NCBI GenBank assembly: GCA_902610175.1
Contig: CACLUR010000002.1
Location: forward strand, 252,953-316,952
Source: an uncultured Alphaproteobacteria bacterium
Lineage (GTDB): Bacteria > Pseudomonadota > Alphaproteobacteria > HIMB59
DNA: 64,000 nucleotides
Reading direction: 5' to 3'
This document shows positions 8,081-16,107 of this stretch, piece after piece. The notes under the pieces are model-generated. The model did no database searches. It saw nothing but the letters and a program-made list of their open reading frames with translations, and had not been told where the DNA came from. Numbering within the stretch: the stretch's first letter is position 1; each line of letters begins with the position of its first letter. The position numbers and the translations under genes are program-made.

Positions 8081-9055
8081 TTAGAGGTTTTTTTGTCGTA
8101 TAATAAAGATACTTCCTTCTTGATTGCTAATATTTTTTAAACTTCTATTTGATCCTCTGGGAGACGAGAAAGAGTCGTTTGGTCCAATTGTGGTTTTTTG
8201 ATCATTGCAAGTTACTTCCCATTCACCTTCTAAACATAAATAAACTTCAGACTCTTTTAATGTGTAAGGATGAATATGAGCATTATTACCTTTTAACATC
8301 GTCAAACCAAAACCTGTATTATGGTCTATGTTTGGCTCAAAATCTTTGTTATGAACATTAAAATGGTCAATGTAATTTAAAATTGAATTAGAGTCATAAT
8401 GTTCATCATCTTTTAAATATTTATCCTTATTTTCATAACGTATTACATATTTTTCAATTTCTTCAGAAGTGTAATGATCGAAAGACTGTAAATCTTTTTC
8501 TTTAATAGGTTCAATGGCAACTTTTCCATCTGGAATTTTATTCTTATCAAGATCAACTAAGGTATTATCATTTAATAAAACCATTCCAGACTCTTTTGCT
8601 TTTTCTAAAACTTTTGGTGTCCACGTTATCACACCAGGATCATTTTCTCCTAGAACAACAAATATTAATGCATTTTCATCACTAACATTTTGAAATCCTC
8701 GAAACATATTTGTGGGAAATGAAGCAACATCTCCTTTGTTTAAAACTACTTCGCCCTCTTTACCATCTTTGCCCCAATAAAAGCGCCAAGAGCCTGAAAA
8801 TATCAAAAATACTTCTGCAGTAGTGTGGCTATGAAGTCCCGATCCGTTCATTGGAGCGGCACTTACTGCACCGATATTGAAACCATGTTCTTCAGCTATC
8901 TTGACGTTTTGCTTGGTATCCTCACTCACTCCAGGACCAACTATAGAATAATTCAGTCTATCTTGATGCCCTTTAAGCTTCCCTTCTACAAACGGAACTT
9001 TACTTGGAACTAGCTCATTAAACTTTACCAAACGACTGTTGATATCCTGCGTCAT
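8081..9055 (-). CDS. Double-domain cupin protein
   Basis: A 324-aa protein with two cupin barrels joined by a linker. Domain 1 has His75-x-His77 and Glu81 (HSHTTAEVFLIF), then PTNMFRGFQNV. Domain 2 has His260-x-His262 and Glu270 (HIHPYTLKESEVYL), then SPRGSNRSLKNIS. Both retain likely metal ligands, so an iron- or manganese-dependent dioxygenase or isomerase (gentisate-dioxygenase-like bicupin) is possible. Sequence alone does not settle the reaction. It is first in the leftward unit and shares an 85-100 bp divergent control region with the rightward SnoaL-HisD-SDR unit. Its likely cellular location is the cytoplasm. Confidence 0.8.
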   Translation of the reverse strand: MTQDINSRLVKFNELVPSKVPFVEGKLKGHQDRLNYSIVGPGVSEDTKQNVKIAEEHGFNIGAVSAAPMNGSGLHSHTTAEVFLIFSGSWRFYWGKDGKEGEVVLNKGDVASFPTNMFRGFQNVSDENALIFVVLGENDPGVITWTPKVLEKAKESGMVLLNDNTLVDLDKNKIPDGKVAIEPIKEKDLQSFDHYTSEEIEKYVIRYENKDKYLKDDEHYDSNSILNYIDHFNVHNKDFEPNIDHNTGFGLTMLKGNNAHIHPYTLKESEVYLCLEGEWEVTCNDQKTTIGPNDSFSSPRGSNRSLKNISNQEGSIFIIRQKNL

Positions 9056-9138
9056 TAATTAGATTTTAAATTTCCTCAATTTATTAAATATTATTTAAAT
9101 TATAAAGTTAATCAAAGTAATATTTATTTATATTAGAT
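9056..9138. promoter_or_regulatory. Divergent promoter region of the two SnoaL gene sets
   Basis: An AT-only spacer between the leftward cupin unit and the rightward SnoaL-dehydrogenase unit. On the minus strand TTGATT (9110-9115) lies about 16-17 bp before a TAATAT-like box, and a perfect TATAAT also occurs. On the plus strand TATATT lies at 9129-9134. No clear operator palindrome is seen. Such sites are cheap in this base composition. Confidence 0.35.
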
Positions 9139-9146
9139 AGGTGAGG
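9139..9146 (+). promoter_or_regulatory. Strong Shine-Dalgarno sequence that sets a TTG start
   Basis: AGGTGAGG ends 9 nt before a TTG codon at 9156. The GTG at 9141 lies inside this element, so it is unlikely to be the start. This supports TTG at 9156 for the next gene. Confidence 0.6.
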
Positions 9147-9155
9147 CAATATAAC

Positions 9156-10250
9156 TTGAGCGAAATTAAAAATTTTGATACCGGTATTCCAATTAAAAAT
9201 GGTGCAAAAATTATAAATTTGGACCCTAAAGAAAATATATTAAATAAAAAAAAAATTAGAAATCTTCTCAAAAAAATTTCTGAGTCCAAAGATAGTGATT
9301 TAAGTCAAAATATAAAGAATGCATATCATGAAAATGCTGAAATCTATGCATTCCACCCTGTAAATCATATAAAAGGCATTGATGAAATAATTAATACCCT
9401 TTGGAAACCTTTACTGAATTCTTTTCCAGATTTAGAGAGAAGAGATAATTTAATAATTGGAGGGAGTTTTCAAGATAGGGTTTATGTCTCAACTGTTGGT
9501 CATTTGACTGGCACTTTTGTCAATCCATGGTTAGGAGTTCCCTCTAATGGTAAAACTATTCATTTACGAATTTGTGAAGTTCATCAAATAGAAAATGAAA
9601 AAATAATCAATTCTCATATGTTAATTGATATAATGGATTTTATAAGGCAAGCAGGTTTTTGGCCAATTAACTCATCTTTAGGTATAGAAGAAATGTGGCC
9701 AGGACCCATTACTGGAGACGGAACAACCTTTGAAAACCTAGATTCTGATTTATCAGCTAGAACTCTTGATCAGGGTCTTACGATGCAAAGAAGTTTAGAT
9801 ATAAAACCAGAAACTGAGACTGGAGCTACTAAAGATAGTGTTAGACAGAAATTAATTAACCACCCTCAAAAAGATTATTGGCATCCGAAAATGATGTGGT
9901 ACGGACCATGTGGTATAGGCACTGCTAGAGGTTTAAAAGGTTTTATTGAGCATCATCAGCTACCATTTAGATTGACTTTTAAAGAGAGAAATTATTGGAA
10001 AATTGGTCATTACATTGAAATAGGTGATGGTAATTATTCTATGACAGGAGGTTGGCACAGTATTCAAGCAACACACGGTTCAAGTGATTGGCTAGGATAT
10101 CAACCTACTAATAAATTAGTTACCATGAGAGTAATGGATTTTTATTTACATAATGAGGGTCTTATTAGGGAAAATTGGGTACCAATAGATATTGTCCATA
10201 TTTTATTTCAATTAGGAATAGATGTACTCAAATTAGTTCATAAGAAATAA
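9156..10250 (+). CDS. Double SnoaL-like protein (subfamily B, copy 2)
   Basis: A 364-aa protein, using the TTG start, with two SnoaL-like halves. It is paralogous to the product of 4269-5273: shared blocks include [33 protein letters not shown] and [18 protein letters not shown]. The first half carries [31 protein letters not shown] and a [11 protein letters not shown] end. It lacks a signal peptide. It heads the rightward unit and is followed after 2 bp by the HisD-family dehydrogenase, which links it closely to that oxidation step. An upstream in-frame GTG at 9141 would add five residues but lies inside the Shine-Dalgarno sequence. The function is unknown. Confidence 0.8.
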   Translation: MSEIKNFDTGIPIKNGAKIINLDPKENILNKKKIRNLLKKISESKDSDLSQNIKNAYHENAEIYAFHPVNHIKGIDEIINTLWKPLLNSFPDLERRDNLIIGGSFQDRVYVSTVGHLTGTFVNPWLGVPSNGKTIHLRICEVHQIENEKIINSHMLIDIMDFIRQAGFWPINSSLGIEEMWPGPITGDGTTFENLDSDLSARTLDQGLTMQRSLDIKPETETGATKDSVRQKLINHPQKDYWHPKMMWYGPCGIGTARGLKGFIEHHQLPFRLTFKERNYWKIGHYIEIGDGNYSMTGGWHSIQATHGSSDWLGYQPTNKLVTMRVMDFYLHNEGLIRENWVPIDIVHILFQLGIDVLKLVHKK

Positions 10251-10252
10251 AA

Positions 10253-11578
10253 ATGACGGTTGAATTTATCAAAAAAAGCTTAAATGAAAAACAAAGAGCT
10301 GAAGAAAACAATAAAATTAAAGCAGTTGTTGAGAACACTTTAAAGGAAATTGAATTAAAGGGAGATAGCTATGTAAGAGAATTATCAGAGAAATTTGATA
10401 AATACTCACCTAGTTCATTTAGATTATCTGAGGATGAAATAAGTAAATTAGTGGATGAAGTTTCTGATAATGACAAAGAAGATATTAAATTTGCACAAAA
10501 ACAAGTTCGATCGTTTGCTGAGGCACAATTAAAAAGTTTAAGTGAAATTGAGGTGGAAACTCAACCAGGTGTAATTCTTGGACATAAAAATATACCTGTT
10601 CAATCTGTTGGCTGTTATGTTCCTGCTGGAAAATTTCCAATGGTGGCATCAGCTCATATGTCTGTAGTCACTGCTTCAGTTGCTGGAGTTCCTAGAATAA
10701 TAGCAACAACACCTCCCTATCAAGGAAAACCAAATGCTGCTGTAGTTACAGCTATGAAAATGGGAGGAGCCCATGAAATTTACGTTTTAGGTGGAATGCA
10801 AGGTGTTGGATCTATGGCTATTGGAACTGAAACTATAGAACCAGTAGATATGATTGTTGGTCCTGGAAACGCATACGTTGCGGAAGCAAAAAGACAATTG
10901 TTTGGTAAGGTCGGTATCGATTTATTTGCTGGTCCTACTGAAACAATGATTATCTGCGATGATACCGTAGATGCAGAGATATGTGCTACAGATCTTCTTG
11001 GACAAGCAGAGCACGGTTATAATTCACCTGCAATAATGATTACTAATTCAAGAGATTTAGCGACAGAAACAATAAAAGAAATAGATAGACTGCTCAAAAT
11101 TTTACCAACAAAAGATACTGCTGGAGTTAGCTGGAAGGATTATGGTGAAATAATTTTGTGTGAAAGTTATGATGAAATGTTGATGAAAGCTAATGAGATA
11201 GCTTCAGAGCATGTTCAAGTTATGACAGACAGAGATGAATGGTTTTTAAAAAATATGACATCTTATGGAGCACTTTTTTTGGGTGCAAGAACAAATGTTG
11301 CGAATGGAGATAAAGTAATAGGAACAAACCATACTTTACCGACAAAAAAAGCTGGAAGATATACAGGTGGTTTATGGGTTGGTAAATTTATAAAAACTCA
11401 TACTTATCAAAAAATTACAACTGATGAAGCAGCTACAAAAATTGCAGAATATGGATCAAGATTATCATATTTAGAGGGTTTCATAGGTCATGCCGAGCAA
11501 TGTAATGTTAGAGCAAGAAGATATGGTGGTATTAATGTAGCATATGGAAAACCAGTATCCAAAATAAAACCAAAGTAA
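10253..11578 (+). CDS. Histidinol-dehydrogenase family enzyme, sulfopropanediol-dehydrogenase-like
   Basis: A 441-aa zinc- and NAD-dependent alcohol dehydrogenase of the HisD family. All HisD metal and catalytic positions are recognisable: Gln251, His254 (GQAEHGY), Glu319-His320 (SEHVQVMT), Asp353 (GDKVIG), His360 (TNHTLPT) and His413 (IGHAEQ). The setting is not histidine biosynthesis. The SEHVQVMT and GGLWVGKF variants recall the HpsN branch, which oxidises 2,3-dihydroxypropane-1-sulfonate to sulfolactate in roseobacters. I call it HpsN-like rather than HisD, from memory of the family. It overlaps the following SDR by 1 bp. In roseobacter hps clusters, too, HpsN occurs with further dehydrogenases. 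Confidence 0.85.
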   Translation: MTVEFIKKSLNEKQRAEENNKIKAVVENTLKEIELKGDSYVRELSEKFDKYSPSSFRLSEDEISKLVDEVSDNDKEDIKFAQKQVRSFAEAQLKSLSEIEVETQPGVILGHKNIPVQSVGCYVPAGKFPMVASAHMSVVTASVAGVPRIIATTPPYQGKPNAAVVTAMKMGGAHEIYVLGGMQGVGSMAIGTETIEPVDMIVGPGNAYVAEAKRQLFGKVGIDLFAGPTETMIICDDTVDAEICATDLLGQAEHGYNSPAIMITNSRDLATETIKEIDRLLKILPTKDTAGVSWKDYGEIILCESYDEMLMKANEIASEHVQVMTDRDEWFLKNMTSYGALFLGARTNVANGDKVIGTNHTLPTKKAGRYTGGLWVGKFIKTHTYQKITTDEAATKIAEYGSRLSYLEGFIGHAEQCNVRARRYGGINVAYGKPVSKIKPK

Positions 11579-12345
11579 TGTATTTAAAAAGTTTAAGTCT
11601 CAAGAAAAAAATAGCACTAGTGACTGGTGCGGGAAAAGGTATTGGAAGAGCTTCAGCTATTGCTTTAGCGGAAGCAGGTGCTGATTTAATAATTTTAAGT
11701 CGCACTGAAAAAGAGCTAATTAAAGTTAAAAAAGAAATAAACAAATTAAAAAGAAAATGTGAATTTTATGTTTGTGATTTATTTGATTTTGATCAAATAA
11801 CTGAAGTTTTTTCAAAAATTAATAGATTAGATATTTTAGTAAATAATGCGGGAACAAATATACCTGAATTTTTTATCAAAATTAAAAAAGAAGATATGGA
11901 TTATATGGTTGATTTAAATTTGAAAGCTTCTTTTCATGTAGCACAATTAGCATCTAAAAAGATGTTGGAGTCCAAAAATAGAAAAACGAATGGAGGAAGT
12001 ATCATTAATATGTCCTCCCAGCTAGGCAAAGTTGGAGCACCAAATAGAAGTACTTACAATATGACAAAATTTGGTATTGAGGGATTAACTAAAGGAATGG
12101 CTCTTGATTTAGCTTCAAGAAATATTCGTGTCAATTCTGTTTGTCCAACGTTTGTTGAAACTCCAATGGTAAAAAAGTTTTTTATCAATAAAAAATTTAA
12201 AAAAGAAACTTTAAAAAATATTCCACTTGGTAATTTTGCTACTGAAAGTGACGTAGCTACTGCAGTTGTATATCTAGCATCAAATGCTTCATCAATGATT
12301 ACAGGTTCTTCGATAGTAGTAGACGGTGGTTGGACTACTAAATAA
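11578..12345 (+). CDS. Short-chain dehydrogenase/reductase (SDR)
   Basis: A 255-aa classical SDR. The nucleotide-binding TGAGKGIG motif is at residues 16-23 and NNAG at 89-92. The catalytic residues are Ser147, Tyr160 and Lys164 (YNMTK). The C-terminus has the usual ITGSSIVVDGGW. SRT after the second strand (41-43) is often seen with NADP or NAD; cofactor preference is not clear. It overlaps the HisD-family gene by 1 bp (TAATG), so the two are translated together. It probably catalyses a second alcohol/ketone interconversion in the same pathway. The substrate is unknown. Confidence 0.9.
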   Translation: MYLKSLSLKKKIALVTGAGKGIGRASAIALAEAGADLIILSRTEKELIKVKKEINKLKRKCEFYVCDLFDFDQITEVFSKINRLDILVNNAGTNIPEFFIKIKKEDMDYMVDLNLKASFHVAQLASKKMLESKNRKTNGGSIINMSSQLGKVGAPNRSTYNMTKFGIEGLTKGMALDLASRNIRVNSVCPTFVETPMVKKFFINKKFKKETLKNIPLGNFATESDVATAVVYLASNASSMITGSSIVVDGGWTTK

Positions 12346-12375
12346 AATTAGTAATTAAAAAATTTAGATAATTTT

Positions 12376-13029
12376 ATGAAAGCAATAATTTTTGGATCAA
12401 TTGGAACTTTAGTAGAAACGTCTGATGTTCAAAGACAGTCATTTAATCATGCTTTTAAGGAAATGGGATTAGATTGGTATTGGGATAAAAATAACTACAA
12501 AAAATTACTTAAAAAATCAGGGGGAAGAAATAGAGTTGAATATTTTGCAAATATTAATCATAACACAGTAGACTCAAAAAAAATAAGAGAACTAAAAACT
12601 CAATATTTTAATAGATATTTAAAATCTAATACTATTAATCCTAGAGATGGTGTTTTAGAGGTTATCAAGTATGCTAAATTAAATAATATTAAAATTGGTC
12701 TGGCATCAACAACTTCAATTGAAAATATAGATGCTATTTTCACAACACTTAAAGATAAAATAAGAAAATCAGATTTTAATTTTATTGGAAATAATAAACT
12801 TATTAAAAGAGTGAAACCTTACTCAGATATTTATTTTGAAGCCCTTAAAAAATTAGGTGTAAAAGAAAGTGAGTGTATAGCAATAGAGGACTCAGTTGAA
12901 AGTGCAATATCAGCTTATAAAGCTAAAATTGAATGTTTCGCATATCCTGGATTATTTCATCTAGACGATGATTTCAGTTTTTGTAAAAAGTATTTGAATA
13001 AATTAGATATTTCTATTTTTGAAAATTAA
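12376..13029 (+). CDS. HAD-superfamily protein lacking the nucleophilic aspartate
   Basis: A 217-aa protein with the CbbY/beta-phosphoglucomutase type of HAD fold. Motif I, normally DxDGT, reads FGSIGTL (residues 6-12): the nucleophile Asp is Gly7 and the acid/base Asp is Ile9. Later motifs are kept: LASTTS (motif II), the VKPYSDIYF lysine (motif III) and IEDSVES (motif IV). A normal HAD phosphatase cannot work without Asp7, so it may be a binding or regulatory protein or use other chemistry. I recall similar FGSIGTL starts in alphaproteobacterial homologs, which would argue against random decay. It follows the SDR by 30 bp. Confidence 0.8.
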   Translation: MKAIIFGSIGTLVETSDVQRQSFNHAFKEMGLDWYWDKNNYKKLLKKSGGRNRVEYFANINHNTVDSKKIRELKTQYFNRYLKSNTINPRDGVLEVIKYAKLNNIKIGLASTTSIENIDAIFTTLKDKIRKSDFNFIGNNKLIKRVKPYSDIYFEALKKLGVKESECIAIEDSVESAISAYKAKIECFAYPGLFHLDDDFSFCKKYLNKLDISIFEN

Positions 13030-13134
13030 TAAATTAACTTTAAATCTTCTTATTGTATTAATGGGTATATTTAATTTATTTAATCTGAAAATTTGACTAA
13101 AATTGAAAGATAACTTTAAATTAGGAGATAATGA

Positions 13135-13419
13135 ATGGTCAATATGCTTGTAACAATTAATATTTCAAAAGGATGGGAAACTTGGTCTGAAATGGCTAAA
13201 GGTTTAGAGCCAAAAATGAATGAGGTTGGTTCTAAAATCATATGGGCTGGCTGTAATGCAGACGAGAGTGCGGTCTATGTATTAGTGGAGATGAAAGATC
13301 CATCTTTTATTAAGTCTTTTGGAGAAAGAGAAGATATAGTTAAGATTAGAGAGACCGCAGGTGCAGATGTTTCATCAACAAAGCCCATAGCCCAAATAAG
13401 TAATTACTTCATGGGTTAA
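13135..13419 (+). CDS. Small conserved-looking hypothetical protein
   Basis: A 94-aa soluble protein that I do not recognise with certainty. The length and pattern (WETWSEMAKGLEPKM, then a VYVLVEMKDPSFIKSF strand-helix) suggest a small ferredoxin-like alpha/beta barrel of the ABM or DUF3764 kind. The ATG at 13135 is preceded by AGGAG at 13123-13127, a good Shine-Dalgarno sequence, which supports it as a real gene. It stands alone between the SnoaL-SDR unit and tRNA-Arg, with about 105 bp upstream. An 11-bp direct repeat (13035-13045 and 13111-13121) lies in that upstream gap. Confidence 0.65.
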   Translation: MVNMLVTINISKGWETWSEMAKGLEPKMNEVGSKIIWAGCNADESAVYVLVEMKDPSFIKSFGEREDIVKIRETAGADVSSTKPIAQISNYFMG

Positions 13420-13478
13420 AATTTTTCAACAACGATAGAACTTACTAATCACTAAAGTGCAGATATTATAAATTAAGA

Positions 13479-13555
13479 TGGCGCGCTCTGCAGGATTCGA
13501 ACCTGCGACCCTCTGCTTAGAAGGCAGATGCTCTATCCAGCTGAGCTAAGAGCGC
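13479..13555 (-). tRNA. tRNA-Arg (anticodon TCT)
   Basis: A 77-nt cloverleaf. The acceptor arm GCGCTCT pairs with AGAGCGC, the D-arm has AGCTCAGCTGGATAGAGC, the anticodon stem TCTGC/GCAGA frames loop CTTCTAA (TCT), and the T-loop is GTTCGAATC. The discriminator is G and the 3' CCA is encoded. It reads AGA codons, which are frequent in this AT-rich genome. Confidence 0.97.
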
Positions 13556-13618
13556 ATTTATTGGAATATTTACCACTTCAACTTTATATTTTCTACTTTA
13601 ATATGCATTAATTTTTAA

Positions 13619-14395
13619 ATGAACAATATTTTAATAAAAGTCGAAAATTTAGTGAAAACATTTGGTGGATTAGTTGCACTAAATGATTGCTCCTTAGAAA
13701 TTAAGGATAAAGCTATAACAGGAATTATTGGACCTAATGGGTCTGGTAAGACTACTTTATTTAATGTAATTACTGGTAATCTTAAACCAGATACTGGTAA
13801 AGTTTTCTATAATGGTGTTGAAATAACAAATGAAGAGTCGCACGACTTATTTCATTTAGGGGTATTAAGAACATTTCAAATTGCACACGAATTTTCAAAT
13901 ATGACAGTTATTGAGAATTTAATGGTAGTGCCAGGTAATCAAAAAGGTGAAAAGCTTCTTTATTCGCTGATGAATAGTCAAAAAATTAAAAAAGAAGATG
14001 AATTAATTAAAGATAAAGCCATGGAAGTATTAAAATTTTTAAAAATTGAACACCTTAAGAATGAAAGAGCTGGAAATCTATCCGGAGGTCAAAAAAAACT
14101 TTTAGAATTGGCAAGGACAATGATGGTAGATGCTAAAATAGTTTTTTTAGATGAAGTTGGTGCAGGAGTTAATAAAACACTCCTTAGAGACATAAGTGAC
14201 TCAATTTTAAAACTTAATCAAGATAAAGGTTACACATTTTGTATGATTGAACACGATTTTAATTTTATAAGTGAACTGTGTGACCCTGTAATTGTTTTAG
14301 CTGAGGGATCAGTACTTTTTAAAGGTTCTGCTGAGGACGTAAAGTCAAATGAACAGGTTATCGAGTCTTATTTAGGTAAGGGTTTAAAAAAATAA
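13619..14395 (+). CDS. livG: Branched-chain/hydrophobic amino acid-type ABC transporter ATPase
   Basis: A 258-aa cytoplasmic ATP-binding subunit of the LivG type. Walker A is GPNGSGKTT near residue 38, the ABC signature is LSGGQKK, Walker B is IVFLDEVGAG, and the switch His is in IEHDF. The LGVLRTFQIAHEF segment is the LivG Q-loop region. It is first in a livG-livF-livH-livM unit and overlaps livF by 1 bp (TAATG). The name gives the family, not a proven substrate; similar systems carry amides, urea and short acids as well as amino acids. Confidence 0.9.
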   Translation: MNNILIKVENLVKTFGGLVALNDCSLEIKDKAITGIIGPNGSGKTTLFNVITGNLKPDTGKVFYNGVEITNEESHDLFHLGVLRTFQIAHEFSNMTVIENLMVVPGNQKGEKLLYSLMNSQKIKKEDELIKDKAMEVLKFLKIEHLKNERAGNLSGGQKKLLELARTMMVDAKIVFLDEVGAGVNKTLLRDISDSILKLNQDKGYTFCMIEHDFNFISELCDPVIVLAEGSVLFKGSAEDVKSNEQVIESYLGKGLKK

Positions 14396-15096
14396 TGTTT
14401 TTTTCTGCTTCAAATTTAACTGGTGGATATGGAGGTGTAAACATTATCGAAGAGTGTTCTTTTAACGTTAACAGAGGTGAAATAGTGTCCATTCTAGGTC
14501 CAAATGGTGCTGGTAAATCAACAGCAATGAAAGCAATGCTTGGTATACTTGACTTAAAAAATGGAAACGTTGTGCTTGATGGAAAAGATATCACAAAACT
14601 CAAAACACAAGATAGAATAAAGTTAGGTATATCCTTTGTACCTCAAATTAAAAATATTTTTACAGAATTAACAGTAAAAGAGAACTTAGAGATGGGTGCT
14701 TTTTTAAATGATACTAATTTATCAACAAGATTAGAGAGGATGTATGATTTATTTCCTATAATTAAAGAGAAAAAGGATCAATTTGCAGGAGAATTATCAG
14801 GTGGTCAACGACAGCAGGTTGCAATCGCAAGAGCTTTAATGACTGAGCCAGATGTTTTAATGTTAGATGAACCAACTGCAGGGGTTTCACCGGTAATTAT
14901 GACAGAATTATTTGAGCACATATTAAATATAAAAAAACAAAACATAGCTATACTAATGGTTGAGCAAAATGCCCGCCAGGCTTTAGAAATATCTGATCGA
15001 GGTTATATCTTAGTGACAGGTAAAAATGCTTATGAAGGCAAAGGTGATTACCTTCTAAATGATAAAGAGATTAGAAAGGCTTTTTTAGGAGGGTAG
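14395..15096 (+). CDS. livF: Branched-chain/hydrophobic amino acid-type ABC transporter ATPase
   Basis: A 233-aa second ATPase of the importer. Walker A is GPNGAGKST, the Q-loop region reads SFVPQIKNIFTELTV, the signature is LSGGQRQQ, Walker B is VLMLDEPTAG, and the switch His is replaced in the MVEQNARQ block, which is normal for LivF. It starts on the last base of livG and its TAG is followed at once by livH. It pairs with LivG at the inner face of the membrane. Confidence 0.92.
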   Translation: MFFSASNLTGGYGGVNIIEECSFNVNRGEIVSILGPNGAGKSTAMKAMLGILDLKNGNVVLDGKDITKLKTQDRIKLGISFVPQIKNIFTELTVKENLEMGAFLNDTNLSTRLERMYDLFPIIKEKKDQFAGELSGGQRQQVAIARALMTEPDVLMLDEPTAGVSPVIMTELFEHILNIKKQNIAILMVEQNARQALEISDRGYILVTGKNAYEGKGDYLLNDKEIRKAFLGG

Positions 15097-16107
15097 ATGG
15101 ATTTTTTAAACTCAATCATACTTCTAACTAATTTTATTATTGTGCCTGGAATAACTTATGGATCACAGTTGGCTTTAGGCGCGATTGGGGTAACACTTAT
15201 TTATGGTGTTTTAAGATTTGCGAACTTTGCTTATGGAGATTTAATGGCTTTTGGAACAATGATTGTAATCCTTTTTACTTGGTTTTTACAATCAAAAGGA
15301 ATTACGTTTGGTTTACTTCCAACCGCTTTACTAGCATTACCAATTGGTATCCTATTGACAATTGCGGTGAGTTTATTTTTTGACAAAACAGTATTTGAAT
15401 ATTACAGAAATAAAAAAAGTGATCCCGTAACATTTATAGTTGTTAGTCTTGGTATTATGTTTGTTTTAAACGCAGTTGTTAGAATTATCATTGGACCAAA
15501 CGATATAAACTTTATGGATGGACATAAATTTATTATGAAAGCTAGAGAGTTTAAGCAAATGACAGGATTAAATGAAGGGCTAGCATTAAAATCAACTCAA
15601 GTGATAACATTAATTGCAACAATTGTTACTTGCTCCGTACTTTTTTATTTTTTAAATAAAACAAAAACAGGCAAATCTATGAGAGCTTATTCAAATAATG
15701 AGGATCTAGCATTGCTATCAGGCATTGATCCTAAAAAAATTGTTTTACTGACCTGGATAATCGTTTCAATTTTAGCTACTGTCGCTGGAACATTGTATGG
15801 ATTGGATAAAAGTTTTAAGCCATTCACTTATTTTAATAACCTTCTTCCTATTTTTGCAGCAACTATTGTTGGTGGTATTGGAAATCCTTTAGGTGCATTT
15901 TACGGGGGATTTCTTATTGCTTTCTCTGAAATAGGTCTTACCTACGCATATAAAAAATTTTTTAAGTACATCATGCCTGAAGGTTTAGAACCAAGCACAC
16001 TAATACAATTTATCTCTACTGATTATAAATTTGCGATCTCTTTTGCAATATTAATAGTTGTTCTTATTTTCAGGCCAAACGGTATCTTTAAAGGAAAAGT
16101 CATATGA
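15097..16107 (+). CDS. livH: Branched-chain/hydrophobic amino acid-type ABC transporter permease
   Basis: A 336-aa inner-membrane permease with about eight hydrophobic helices. Typical LivH features are GSQLALGAIGVTLIYGVLRF near the N-terminus, MRAYSNNEDLALLSGID (the ATPase-contacting loop, about residues 197-213) and the late GGIGNPLGAFYGG. It is slightly longer than the usual ~290-300 aa. It overlaps livM by 4 bp (ATGA). Confidence 0.9.
   Translation: MDFLNSIILLTNFIIVPGITYGSQLALGAIGVTLIYGVLRFANFAYGDLMAFGTMIVILFTWFLQSKGITFGLLPTALLALPIGILLTIAVSLFFDKTVFEYYRNKKSDPVTFIVVSLGIMFVLNAVVRIIIGPNDINFMDGHKFIMKAREFKQMTGLNEGLALKSTQVITLIATIVTCSVLFYFLNKTKTGKSMRAYSNNEDLALLSGIDPKKIVLLTWIIVSILATVAGTLYGLDKSFKPFTYFNNLLPIFAATIVGGIGNPLGAFYGGFLIAFSEIGLTYAYKKFFKYIMPEGLEPSTLIQFISTDYKFAISFAILIVVLIFRPNGIFKGKVI

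Noticed and set aside
10253..11578. Biosynthetic histidinol dehydrogenase (hisD)
   Set aside because: The residues needed for catalysis are shared by both branches, but the setting has no his genes and the flanking motifs fit the HpsN-like branch better.
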